Below are positions 7,890-16,906 of a stretch of 64,000 nt of DNA, piece by piece. The stretch comes from Cyclobacterium amurskyense (lineage in GTDB: Bacteria > Bacteroidota > Bacteroidia > Cytophagales > Cyclobacteriaceae). The position numbers and the translations under genes are program-made. Below the pieces are notes generated by a model. That model had not been told where the DNA came from. It was given only the letters and a program-made list of their open reading frames with translations, and ran no database searches. Position 1 is the stretch's first letter. Each line of letters begins with the position of its first letter. The DNA lies in contig NZ_CP012040.1 in assembly GCF_001050135.1 (NCBI RefSeq), forward strand, positions 2,701,001 through 2,765,000. The letters are read 5' to 3'.

Positions 7890-10800
7890 ATGAAATTCAG
7901 GGACCTACGCATTTGGATATTCATTTTCGGTATTATGCTTCTAATAGGTGCCTACCTATACCAGCATTCCAAAACCAATCAAAGCCAGCTTGAATCTCAG
8001 GGTATCAAGGCAATATTTCTTGCCAAACATAATTTCCTTGATTCTTTTTACAATTATCACGTCCAATTAGAAGGGTATTTTAAAAGAAATTTTTATACCT
8101 GGGGAATGGATACAGAGAAGGAAGCCGCTTCTCGTATGGTAAGGATGATTGATAGAAATCCTAAATTTGGCATTGAGAAGATTCAGAACTTTAAGGATGA
8201 CCAAAGTCCAGAACCGCAACTTTTTGCTGAGGACGGCATTTCATTGATTCAAAGGGATACCTCTTATTTGATTCATGTGAAAGGGTTTAGGTTTTTTCTC
8301 AATGACAAAACCAAAGAAGGGAATCTTCCTAAATTAAATTATTCTTCATTAATGGAAAAAATTAATGAAGAACTTAGCAATGCTCAAATTCAGGATGTCC
8401 TTTCAGGAAGAGCATTTGAAATAGACCATTCAGTTTCCGTACACAACCTAATGGTAGGGAATGTTCAAAGCCTGTTTTTTGACAGGCTTTTTATTTTAGA
8501 TCAAACAGGCAAGGCCATTTACCCTGGGAATCTTGCAGGGCTCCCTGTCGTAAATGTTGATTCTTTGAATCATGAACAGTCTGTAGGGGAAAGACAATTG
8601 GATTTACAGGTGTCTGGAAAGGAATACAAAGGTTTTCTTTCGCCTGCAGTAATTGGAGATCAAAAGTTCTATTTGCTTGGAGCCAAAGATAAATCAAGGT
8701 TTGAAAGTGTTGCGCTTAAAATAAACTTTAAGGTCTTAAGTGCTTTTTTAACCCTATTGATTTTAGTGTTTGTATCCATTCCTATCATAAGCATTTTCAA
8801 CCTTGGAGATGGGGATGTTTTGACTAAGAAAAGAGTGATGGGATTGGGGCTGTCCTTAATCTTAGTAATGGTGATACTGGGTTTCTTTTTCTTTTCACTC
8901 TTTCAAAATTACGAAAGTGAGTCTACTTCTGAAAACAACCTTCACTATGTAAAATCTGCTTTTAGTTCTGAAATTCAACAGTTGATTGAGGGACTTGAAA
9001 TATTTAAGGAAGAAATTGACAACGGTCAGATCCATACCAACCAACCAGAAGATGCACATCATAATGAATTGGATGTAAATGAGTTTTTGGAGTTCGATTT
9101 AGAGGGAAATATCCTGAAAATGTTGATACCACAATTGACAAGTTTTGAAGGACCGATTGATTTTGGGGATTTTCCTTTCGTTTCTATCGCAAATAGAGAT
9201 TATGTACAGGAAGTCCCAGAATCAGAAGAGGATTATTTTATAAGTGCACATTCCTCAAAATCTACAGGAGACTTGGAAGGTGTTATAAGTAAAAGAGCCG
9301 GGGATAATGGTTTTGCTTTGACATTTCATTTGGGTTCATTGGTTCCTGAGATTAGCAAAACCCGGAGATTCTTTGTGTTTAAGCCTGACGGCAAGGTTTT
9401 ATTTATAAGTAAAAAGGTAAACATTCCAGTCAATTTTCTTCAGGAAGGGATAGGGGAAGAAAAATGGCAAGAGATCAAAACCTTAATAGCCAATAATAAA
9501 GATGCAGCAGACGATAAAGTATGGAAGACACCTATCTATGTCAACGGTTATGAATACCAAGCGCTATTAAGTCCTGTTTCTTCGGCTTCATTCGTGGCCG
9601 GAAACTGGGTGCTTTACCTGGAGGATACCAACCTTCAACACGCTTTGCATTCTCTGGCTTCCCTTGAGGGTATAGCTGTTTTTGTCCCCTATCTATTGAT
9701 ATTGGGAATACTGGGGCTTTTGACACTGGTTACACAGAAATCAAGTATTTACTTAGCTTATGAGGATTTTTCATTTGCATGGTATAGTCCATCACCTAGA
9801 AAGAGGCTTTGCTTTCTCTGGTTAAACAGTATGCTTTTGCTTGATATAGTACTTTTTCTCATTATCTATCTATTTCTACCATTAAGTATATTTAAAATTT
9901 TTCTATGGTCTTCACTTATTGCCATTCAGTCAGGAACATGTAATTTTCTTCTTTTGGCTACTGTTGGGAAAGATGGGGCAAAGAAAAATATTAACGCTTT
10001 TTTAACAATAGTCTTTCTTTTGTGGATTCTGATGGCCATTTTATTGGGTTATCTTACCTCATTGAGCCACAGTGGTACAGGTTATTTTATTTTTACTATG
10101 ATCTTTTTACTGATAATAGCAGGCATGCAAGTATTGTGTTTCTACCTTTATCAGACTCAAAAATTCCCTTCAGTTCGTTTTAGTCAATGGAAGAGAACAA
10201 AGGAGCTATTCAAACTACATCGAAAATTTGCAGATTTCTGGACCAAATTGACAGGTTCACCTGTTGATAAGCGTGTGTTTGCAATTAACCTTCTCTTATG
10301 GCTGATGATTGTTGGGTTTTTACCTGGCTATTTTATTCATCGCCAAATATTTAATCAGGAGAAAATTATCTGGGAATATGTGGGTAAAGCTAAAATAGAA
10401 ACTGAAGAAGAAGCCAAATCTATTCCTGAGGTGTACATGAACTTGATTAAAATTCATGAAGAATTCAGGAGGAATAATTTTGGGAGATTTTCCAATCAAG
10501 ATGATGAGCTGATCACCGATTTTATAGCCGCTCCACAACAGGCATTGGTAGAAGCCTTCAATACCACACCAGGAATAAGCTATGGGAAACTCAATCAAAG
10601 TATAGGCTTATGGGAAATCATCAGATCCAATATTATATTTTTAATAGTATTGTTGGTGGTACTTATCTGGTTTTTCAAAATGATAATGATTTTAGGGAAT
10701 AAAATCTATCTCATTGATTATCACTTTACAAATTCTTTTGATCTACTTCCTAAGGGGGCGGATAAACAAAAAAATAGTTTTATTATAGGGGTAGATGCAG

Positions 10801-11846
10801 CTAAGTCCAGGGATTGGATTTTAAAACAATTTGCTTGGGAGCCTAATGAGATTCTTTTGGCAGAACTATCGGATGGTGAAGGGGTGGTATTGCCTGAATT
10901 GGAAGATGGGCACAAAGGAGTTGTGCTAGAAAATATTCATTGCCTTGGCGATACTGAAAAGTTTTTGAATACCATTGTGGCATTTCAAAAGAAATATGGA
11001 GGGACAGAATTAAGATTGTTTGTTACTTCAGGAAGGCCGCTTCAGGAAATTTTACCCAGTAAAATGCCTATGCAATCCCGTTTGCTGATCACTGAGGTTT
11101 TTTCGGAATACCTTTTTCAATACGTTCCAATAGATTTTCAAAACCAGAAAATTACTCTTCCTTATTTTGGTAAGGATTTTAAATCTCTAGATGAGCAAAA
11201 CAAGGCTATTTTTGAGTCAAGGATGAAGTGCAAGCTGTTTAATGACGAAAAGACGCATGAGCTAGCAGTAGAAATTGAATATGGTCCTAATTCCAAACCT
11301 ATCGCATCGCTTATTACTGAGGAGATTTCAAGGGACAATTTGGGCATGTCCTTGTCTCAAGAAAGGTATGAGAAATGCATTCTTTCTATTCAAAGGTACA
11401 ATAAGGCTTATTATATGAACATCTGGGCTGAATTGAGCTTAAAGGAACGCAAAATGGTGTATAATTATGCTACTGAAGGGTTTATAAATTTTTTCAATAA
11501 AGAAACAATGACCGCCCTTATTCAAAAAGGCGTGGTGAAGATGAACCTGTCCAAGGACAGCCTGGTATTGTTTTCAGAAAGTTTCAGGAATTTTGTATGT
11601 GTTTATGTAAGTGATGAAGATGTGGCTCGATTTAAGCAAGATGAAAGCAAATCTGGAAACGCAAGGATGATACAGGCAGCCGTTTTCAGCTTTGTTTTAA
11701 TTTGTATTGCATTAATCAGTTTTTATGACCCAAATATTCTTAATGAAACTTCAGCCTATATTACTGGTTTTCTAGGTGTTTCAGGTACTATTTACAGTCT
11801 TTTGGCAAAAGGGTTCGGTAAAAACACTCCTTCTGAAAGTCAGTAA
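7890..11846 (+). CDS. Giant multi-domain membrane protein, possible sensor with degenerate ATPase-like domain
   Basis: I do not recognise a named family for this 1318-aa protein. An N-terminal membrane helix (about 9-25) is followed by an extracytoplasmic domain to about 276, two helices (about 277-340), a second extracytoplasmic domain (about 341-640) and a block of about seven helices (about 640-950). A cytoplasmic region (about 960-1260) follows, then two C-terminal helices. The paired outer domains are reminiscent of Cache/CHASE sensors. The cytoplasmic part has FIIGVDAAKSRDWILKQF (like a P-loop missing its glycines), VVLENIHCLGD (Walker-B-like without acidic pair) and LRLFVTSGRPL (sensor-1-like), then a possible winged helix (about 1170-1250). 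Monocistronic, AT-rich flanks. Confidence 0.75.
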   Translation: MKFRDLRIWIFIFGIMLLIGAYLYQHSKTNQSQLESQGIKAIFLAKHNFLDSFYNYHVQLEGYFKRNFYTWGMDTEKEAASRMVRMIDRNPKFGIEKIQNFKDDQSPEPQLFAEDGISLIQRDTSYLIHVKGFRFFLNDKTKEGNLPKLNYSSLMEKINEELSNAQIQDVLSGRAFEIDHSVSVHNLMVGNVQSLFFDRLFILDQTGKAIYPGNLAGLPVVNVDSLNHEQSVGERQLDLQVSGKEYKGFLSPAVIGDQKFYLLGAKDKSRFESVALKINFKVLSAFLTLLILVFVSIPIISIFNLGDGDVLTKKRVMGLGLSLILVMVILGFFFFSLFQNYESESTSENNLHYVKSAFSSEIQQLIEGLEIFKEEIDNGQIHTNQPEDAHHNELDVNEFLEFDLEGNILKMLIPQLTSFEGPIDFGDFPFVSIANRDYVQEVPESEEDYFISAHSSKSTGDLEGVISKRAGDNGFALTFHLGSLVPEISKTRRFFVFKPDGKVLFISKKVNIPVNFLQEGIGEEKWQEIKTLIANNKDAADDKVWKTPIYVNGYEYQALLSPVSSASFVAGNWVLYLEDTNLQHALHSLASLEGIAVFVPYLLILGILGLLTLVTQKSSIYLAYEDFSFAWYSPSPRKRLCFLWLNSMLLLDIVLFLIIYLFLPLSIFKIFLWSSLIAIQSGTCNFLLLATVGKDGAKKNINAFLTIVFLLWILMAILLGYLTSLSHSGTGYFIFTMIFLLIIAGMQVLCFYLYQTQKFPSVRFSQWKRTKELFKLHRKFADFWTKLTGSPVDKRVFAINLLLWLMIVGFLPGYFIHRQIFNQEKIIWEYVGKAKIETEEEAKSIPEVYMNLIKIHEEFRRNNFGRFSNQDDELITDFIAAPQQALVEAFNTTPGISYGKLNQSIGLWEIIRSNIIFLIVLLVVLIWFFKMIMILGNKIYLIDYHFTNSFDLLPKGADKQKNSFIIGVDAAKSRDWILKQFAWEPNEILLAELSDGEGVVLPELEDGHKGVVLENIHCLGDTEKFLNTIVAFQKKYGGTELRLFVTSGRPLQEILPSKMPMQSRLLITEVFSEYLFQYVPIDFQNQKITLPYFGKDFKSLDEQNKAIFESRMKCKLFNDEKTHELAVEIEYGPNSKPIASLITEEISRDNLGMSLSQERYEKCILSIQRYNKAYYMNIWAELSLKERKMVYNYATEGFINFFNKETMTALIQKGVVKMNLSKDSLVLFSESFRNFVCVYVSDEDVARFKQDESKSGNARMIQAAVFSFVLICIALISFYDPNILNETSAYITGFLGVSGTIYSLLAKGFGKNTPSESQ

Positions 11847-12000
11847 ATCTTTAAAATCATTTTTTTTGGTACTTTAATTGTTAGATTTTAAGATATCACA
11901 TAATGTTGCAATATAGTGTTTGGTCAATTTTTTAACAAAAGGAATAATCTTCTGTCTTATATTTTTTATTATGCTATTTATTATAAAAAAGTACAAAAAA

Positions 12001-12032
12001 ATTGTGTATTCTTAACTGATTATATACATTTG
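12001..12032 (+). promoter_or_regulatory. Candidate Bacteroidota-type promoter for the ECF sigma gene
   Basis: ATTGTG at 12001-12006 and TACATTTG at 12025-12032 fit the -33 TTTG / -7 TAnnTTTG consensus with a spacer of about 20 bases. Transcription starting near 12040 leaves a leader of about 70 bases to the ATG at 12109. Confidence 0.5.
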
Positions 12033-12108
12033 AAAAGAAAGTTATTTATGATTGACTACAAACTCTACAATATGGGATAAAACTCTACGTTATTTAAATA
12101 TCTGTTTT

Positions 12109-12711
12109 ATGAGTATAAGGTTAGGACCTAAAGACAGTGAATTAATTTCACAATATAGGAATGGTAGTGAGATTGCCTTTGAAAGGTTGGTCGATAAATA
12201 CAAGACTAAAGTCTACACTACAATTTTGATGATAGTAAAAGAGCAGGGTGTTGCAGAAGATTTGCTACAGGATGTATTTGTAAAGGTAGTCCAAACACTC
12301 AATTCTGATCGCTATAACGAAGAAGGAAAATTCCAACCATGGTTAATGCGTATAGCCCATAATTTGGCTATTGATCATTTTAGAAAAATGAAACGCTACC
12401 CTATGGTGGTAATGGAGGATGGGTCAAATGTTTTTAATACCTTACATTTTGCCGAACAGAATGTAGAGGATATGAAGGTAAAGGATGAGACCTGTGCCTT
12501 GGTCAGGCAATTGATCGAGGAATTGCCTGAGAGTCAAAAACAAGTATTGATCATGAGGCATTATATGGATTTAAGTTTCCAGGAAATAGCAGAGCAAACT
12601 GGAGTCAGTATAAATACAGCCTTGGGAAGAATGCGATATGCGCTTATCAACTTACGAAAGAAACTTAAACAAATAAATATTGCCTATGACCAAATCTTTT
12701 ACGACAAGTGA
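12109..12711 (+). CDS. RNA polymerase ECF-type sigma factor
   Basis: Sigma-70 family factor of ECF size (200 aa from the chosen start). Region 2 is seen in FERLVDKYKTKVYTTILMIVKEQGVAEDLLQDVFVKV and WLMRIAHNLAIDHFRK. Region 4 is in LPESQKQVLIMRHYMDLSFQEIAEQTGVSINTALGRMRYALINLRKKL. A TTG further upstream (12052) would extend it, but the extension is not sigma-like and the candidate promoter lies too close, so ATG 12109 is preferred. Its 3' end overlaps the next gene by 26 bases. It is not of the FecI type that pairs with FecR; the neighbour is a small soluble protein. Confidence 0.92.
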   Translation: MSIRLGPKDSELISQYRNGSEIAFERLVDKYKTKVYTTILMIVKEQGVAEDLLQDVFVKVVQTLNSDRYNEEGKFQPWLMRIAHNLAIDHFRKMKRYPMVVMEDGSNVFNTLHFAEQNVEDMKVKDETCALVRQLIEELPESQKQVLIMRHYMDLSFQEIAEQTGVSINTALGRMRYALINLRKKLKQINIAYDQIFYDK

Positions 12712-12919
12712 CCTGATAAGGTATATTTATCAGGAGATGGAGGAAGAGGAGAATGATCAATTGGTGCAAGTCTTGCAAGATGACCAACAGCTAATGCAAG
12801 AATACATCGATTTGCTTAGCACAATTGAAAAATTGGACATTGTCCTAACCGAACCTTCCGATAGCATTATTAACGCCATTAAGAAAAAGGCCCGGTCCAA
12901 AGGACTGGAAAGAGTATAA
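12686..12919 (+). CDS. Small anti-sigma-like protein
   Basis: A 77-aa acidic protein: an N-terminal helix-rich stretch (SDLIRYIYQEMEEEENDQLVQVLQDDQQL) resembles the cytoplasmic sigma-binding segment of Bacteroidota anti-sigma factors, but there is no zinc motif and no membrane helix. The basic tail is KKKARSKGLERV. The gene overlaps the sigma gene by 26 bases in another frame, which argues for coupled expression and functional pairing. Start taken as ATG 12686 rather than the TTG two codons earlier. Function is inferred from context. Confidence 0.72.
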   Translation: MTKSFTTSDLIRYIYQEMEEEENDQLVQVLQDDQQLMQEYIDLLSTIEKLDIVLTEPSDSIINAIKKKARSKGLERV

Positions 12920-12936
12920 CACCAACAACAATATTT

Positions 12937-12974
12937 TTCCTGTCGTTTAACAAAAACGACAGGAATTTTTTTTG
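12937..12974 (+). terminator. Rho-independent terminator after sigma/anti-sigma pair
   Basis: TTCCTGTCGTTT pairs with AAACGACAGGAA around a 5-base loop and is followed by nine T residues. Confidence 0.88.
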
Positions 12975-13121
12975 CATTTAGCCTGTTCAATCCGGATAAG
13001 GATAATATTGTCTAATTTTGTACAAAGAAAATAATAGAATGAGCTGAGCATTTTTTTGAAAAGACGGTATATGTGGCGAATCATACAGTTTTATTAAAGA
13101 AAGTGCATCTGAAATGTAAGG

Positions 13122-13150
13122 CTATTGTCTATTGCCTATTTCGGGTTTAA
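13122..13150. repeat. Fragment related to the MITE-like repeat end
   Basis: Bases resembling GTCTATTGCATATTTCGGGTTTAA, the outer end of the repeats at 33075, 44154 and 55936, but with no element body attached. Probably a decayed remnant or an unrelated short match. Confidence 0.4.
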
Positions 13151-13201
13151 TATTTCTTTTTAGAAATTTACCCCATTTAGACAATAAGGGTATTAAAGTA
13201 A

Positions 13202-13900
13202 ATGACTGTCATGCTAAAAAAAGAAAGGTATCAGGCCTTTGTAGAACATTTTTCAGAAAACATGCCTGTGGCTGAAACTGAACTTAAGTTTGAATCAACT
13301 TTCCAGTTGCTCGTTGCTGTTGTATTGAGTGCTCAATGCACCGATAAGCGGATAAATATGGTAACACCGGCACTTTTTAGAGACTTTCCCACACCTGCGC
13401 ATTTGGTGGCAAGCGATTTTGATCAATTGTTTCCTTATATCAAAACTGTTTCCTACCCAAATAATAAAACCAAACACCTTTTAGGTTTGGGCAAAATGCT
13501 GGTGGAAGATTTTAACTCGGAGGTTCCTGATACAGTCAATGAACTTATAAAACTTCCAGGAGTAGGAAGGAAAACAGCCAATGTAATTACCAGTGTGGTA
13601 TGGAACCAACCCAATATGGCTGTAGATACCCATGTGTTTAGGGTTTCAAAAAGGCTGGGATTGGTAGCCCAAAAAGCCAAAACTCCCTTGGAGGTTGAAA
13701 AGGACTTGGTCCGTCACCTACCAAAAGAAGTAATTCATAAGGCCCACCATTGGTTAATTCTACACGGGAGGTATGTGTGCCTTGCAAGGAAACCTAAATG
13801 CCAGGAATGCAGCATCACCGCAATTTGTAGGTATTATGAAAAAAACCAGAAAAATATAGACTTCGAAGATGTGTTGAATAAAAAGACGCCTTTCAATTAA
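13202..13900 (+). CDS. nth: Endonuclease III
   Basis: Base-excision-repair DNA glycosylase/AP lyase for oxidised pyrimidines (232 aa). The helix-hairpin-helix LPGVGRKTAN carries the catalytic lysine and VDTHVFR the catalytic aspartate. Near the C terminus the [4Fe-4S] cluster ligands follow C-X6-C-X2-C-X5-C (CLARKPKCQECSITAIC). Length is typical. The stop codon TAA overlaps the ATG of the next gene (TAATG), although asparagine synthase has no functional link. An alternative start three codons in (13211) is possible. Confidence 0.95.
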   Translation: MTVMLKKERYQAFVEHFSENMPVAETELKFESTFQLLVAVVLSAQCTDKRINMVTPALFRDFPTPAHLVASDFDQLFPYIKTVSYPNNKTKHLLGLGKMLVEDFNSEVPDTVNELIKLPGVGRKTANVITSVVWNQPNMAVDTHVFRVSKRLGLVAQKAKTPLEVEKDLVRHLPKEVIHKAHHWLILHGRYVCLARKPKCQECSITAICRYYEKNQKNIDFEDVLNKKTPFN

Positions 13901-15705
13901 TGTGTGGGGTTCATTTGTTGGTAGATAGGTCCGTTACAAATCAGGATGCCATCAACAAAATGGTTGAAAGCTGTACGCATCGAGGACCTGACCATAGGCA
14001 GATAATAAAAATTTCGGATGGAGTATTCTTGGCATCCAATCGACTCAAAATCATGGATCCAAGAGATGAAGCCAATCAACCTATCACCAATGAGGATAAG
14101 ACGGCTTTTTTATCATGGAATGGCTTTTTGTACAACTTCCAGGATTTGAAAAACCAACTTCTCGATGAAGGTGTGATTTTTAAAACCCGCTCAGATGGAG
14201 AAATATTGTTCCAATGGTTGCAACATAAAGGGAAAGAAGGGATCCAAGCTTTGGAGGGGATGTTTGCCTTTGTGTATGTAGATATCAAAACCAGCGAGAT
14301 TTTGTTGGTAAGGGATCCCGTAGGGATGAAATCCTTGTTCTATACCCATAAAAAAAATAGATTGATCTGTTCTTCAGAAGCAAAATGCCTGATCCAGGCT
14401 ATTGAAGACAAACCAATTCTGAATTCTGAGCAAATATTGCCCTATTGGTACTTGAGAACTTCCCTTCCTTCAGCTTCATTCTTTACAGGTTTGAATGAAT
14501 TATTGCCGGGGCAAATTGAAGTATTTGGACTTGATGGCAGCAAAAAGAAATCTTTAAAAATCAAGGTAAAAAGCACAGTTAAGGGTAAAATTGAAAGTCC
14601 TAGTCAAAGCCTATTCAAGCAATATTTAACGGAAGCCGTTCTTAAACATTTTACAGCAGATGTTCCAGTGGGCATGGTGCTTAGTGGAGGTGCAGACAGT
14701 TCCCTTTTGTATCATATTTGGTTTAAAGAAATGGGGATTCCATTGCCGACTTATACCATTGGATTTGAATCACCCTACCCTAAGAATTTCAAGGATGCGG
14801 AATATGCAGCAGAGCTGACCAAGAAATATGGCGGAGGTAATCAGGAAATTAAAATTGGACCTGATTTCTTTTTACAATCCTGGGATGAATATCTTTCTCA
14901 ATTGGACCAGCCAGTAGGCGACAGTGCCAGCTATCTTACCTGGGCGATTGCCAGAGAAGCCAGAAAAAATGTAAAAGTGCTGGTTAGTGGTGTTGGGGCA
15001 GATGAGCTATTTGGTGGATACAATAGACATATAGCTTATAAAAGTTACCTAAGGAGACCTCAATTTTGGCATTGGTCAGCATTGTTTTTTCAAAAAGCAC
15101 CGTTTTTCAATAGGAGCCAAAAGAAATTTTTGCAGGGAATTCATAAGAATCCTATTCGTACATTTATTAATTTTGCGGCCCTTAGTCCTGTACCTGAAGC
15201 TTTGGGTGAGTTTTTGGAAACCCAGTACCCAAGGGAAGGAGGCGATTTCAAAAGGGCATTGACTTGGGATCAAAAAATGTATTTGGTTCAGGACTTGCTG
15301 AAGATTCATGACAATGCATGCATGTCTCAAGGAATTGAAGGTAGGGCTCCTTTTCTAGATTGGCCATTGCTGGAATTGAGTAATCAGATGAACAGTGAGC
15401 TATTGATAAAAACAACACCAAAATCCTGGATAAAGGAGCTATTGGTGGCTGAGGGATTGGGAAACATTGCCAAAAGGGAGAAATCAGGTTTTGGTCTTCC
15501 TATAAAAGAGTGGTTTATTCATCATGCTGGTTTCAGAAATAAGCTATGTTCAGCAGTTAAGGACTTTGGGAAAAAGTTTGGGGATTTGATTCCTAATGAA
15601 TGGCAGGGCTTATTGAAATGCCCGGAAAACCATATACATGCACATTATTTGCTTTTATTTAATGTGTTTCTTCTTTCCGAATGGATCAATAAAAACACCA
15701 CATGA
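13900..15705 (+). CDS. asnB: Asparagine synthase (glutamine-hydrolysing) of a polysaccharide locus
   Basis: Two-domain amidotransferase (601 aa). Met-Cys at the N terminus supplies the glutaminase nucleophile Cys2; RGPDH and SDGEILFQWL belong to the same class II domain. The synthetase half holds the PP-loop LSGGADSS (about residue 260), GVGADELFGGYNRH and the late GFGLPIKEW motif. It would transfer ammonia from glutamine to an acyl-AMP intermediate. Homologues inside exopolysaccharide clusters are common and may amidate sugar acids instead of aspartate (inference). It overlaps the following glycosyltransferase by 4 bases (ATGA), tying it to the polysaccharide genes. Confidence 0.93.
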   Translation: MCGVHLLVDRSVTNQDAINKMVESCTHRGPDHRQIIKISDGVFLASNRLKIMDPRDEANQPITNEDKTAFLSWNGFLYNFQDLKNQLLDEGVIFKTRSDGEILFQWLQHKGKEGIQALEGMFAFVYVDIKTSEILLVRDPVGMKSLFYTHKKNRLICSSEAKCLIQAIEDKPILNSEQILPYWYLRTSLPSASFFTGLNELLPGQIEVFGLDGSKKKSLKIKVKSTVKGKIESPSQSLFKQYLTEAVLKHFTADVPVGMVLSGGADSSLLYHIWFKEMGIPLPTYTIGFESPYPKNFKDAEYAAELTKKYGGGNQEIKIGPDFFLQSWDEYLSQLDQPVGDSASYLTWAIAREARKNVKVLVSGVGADELFGGYNRHIAYKSYLRRPQFWHWSALFFQKAPFFNRSQKKFLQGIHKNPIRTFINFAALSPVPEALGEFLETQYPREGGDFKRALTWDQKMYLVQDLLKIHDNACMSQGIEGRAPFLDWPLLELSNQMNSELLIKTTPKSWIKELLVAEGLGNIAKREKSGFGLPIKEWFIHHAGFRNKLCSAVKDFGKKFGDLIPNEWQGLLKCPENHIHAHYLLLFNVFLLSEWINKNTT

Positions 15706-16886
15706 GAATAATTTATATCCATCAATATTATCTGAGACCTGAACAAGGGGGAGCCGTGAGGTCTTATCACCTTTCTCAGGGGCTCTCGAAGGAAGGATGT
15801 ACGGTGGAGGTGATTACTGCACACAATGAAAAAGCCTACGAATTACGCAAAGATGGGAAGGTAAATGTACATTACCTTGCAGTACCCTATGAGGCTGATT
15901 TCCCAGTGTGGAAGAGAATTCTGGCGTTTTATCGGTTTTATAGAGAAGCGAAAAAGTTAATCGGGAGTCTGCAATCTCCCGATGTGTTTTATATATCCTC
16001 TACACCACTTACCACTGGATGGATTGGTGTTTGGGCAAAAAAGGCTTTGGGCATTCCATTTGTTTTTGAAGTTAGAGATCTTTGGCCAGAAGCGCCTATT
16101 CAGGTTTTAAAAATCAAAAGCCGAATTATTCAAAAACTTTTGTACAAGATGGAGGCTAAAATTTATCAGGAAGCTGATAAAATTGTGTCACTTTCCCCTG
16201 GAATTCAAAGCAATATAAATTCTCGCTTTCCGGATAAGAAGTTGGTTTTGATACCCAATTTTTCTGATAATTCATTTTTTAAACCCAAGTTTACCCTAGA
16301 TGAAAAAAGAGATTTTGACAAGCAGCCATTGACATTTTTGTATTCAGGAGCTATAGGAGAAGTCAATGGGCTTGATCAGTTTCTGGATTTGGCTATTGAA
16401 GCTAAGAGATTGGCTAAAAACTGGCGTTTTGAAATGATGGGCAAAGGAAATTCACTTACCCATTTAAAGGAAAAAGCTTTACAATTGAAGCTTTCCAATG
16501 TGGATTTTATTCCTTTTGGCGACAAATCTGCAGTCAAAAGACAATTGGAGAAAGCTGACTTTGCCTACATATCTTTCCTACCCTTGACAGCATTAGAAAG
16601 CAGCAGCCCAAACAAGTTTTTCGATGCTTTGGCTATGGGTTTACCAACTATCGTAAACTTCAGAGGCTGGATTTATGAACTTATCTATAAAGAGGAAATT
16701 GGATTTTTTCAAAATCTTTCCGATATCAGTTTATTGATAAAGGAATTGGACAAAGTGGAAAGCAACCCTGTCCGGCTCCAGCAAATGGGGCAGAGGGCCA
16801 GGAAAATTGCTGAAAGAAGATTTGATAAAAAGGAAGCCCAACGAAAGCTATTTGATTTATTGAATTCAGAGCAGCATTGGCCTTAA
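15702..16886 (+). CDS. Glycosyltransferase family 4 (WbuB/WcaI-like)
   Basis: Cytoplasmic GT-B glycosyltransferase (394 aa) for extracellular polysaccharide assembly. The N terminus MRIIYIHQYYLRPEQGGAVRSYHLSQGL and EVRDLWPEAPIQVL are typical of the WbuB/WcaI subgroup. The donor-binding half has LTFLYSGAIGEVNGLDQFLDLA and SSPNKFFDALAMGLPTIVN, the GT4 equivalent of the EX7E region. Coupled to asnB by a 4-base overlap. It ends 20 bases from the convergent gldB, with no terminator visible between them. Acceptor and donor sugars are unknown. Confidence 0.92.
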   Translation: MRIIYIHQYYLRPEQGGAVRSYHLSQGLSKEGCTVEVITAHNEKAYELRKDGKVNVHYLAVPYEADFPVWKRILAFYRFYREAKKLIGSLQSPDVFYISSTPLTTGWIGVWAKKALGIPFVFEVRDLWPEAPIQVLKIKSRIIQKLLYKMEAKIYQEADKIVSLSPGIQSNINSRFPDKKLVLIPNFSDNSFFKPKFTLDEKRDFDKQPLTFLYSGAIGEVNGLDQFLDLAIEAKRLAKNWRFEMMGKGNSLTHLKEKALQLKLSNVDFIPFGDKSAVKRQLEKADFAYISFLPLTALESSSPNKFFDALAMGLPTIVNFRGWIYELIYKEEIGFFQNLSDISLLIKELDKVESNPVRLQQMGQRARKIAERRFDKKEAQRKLFDLLNSEQHWP

Positions 16887-16906
16887 AAATCCTCTTGGAT
16901 GCTTTA

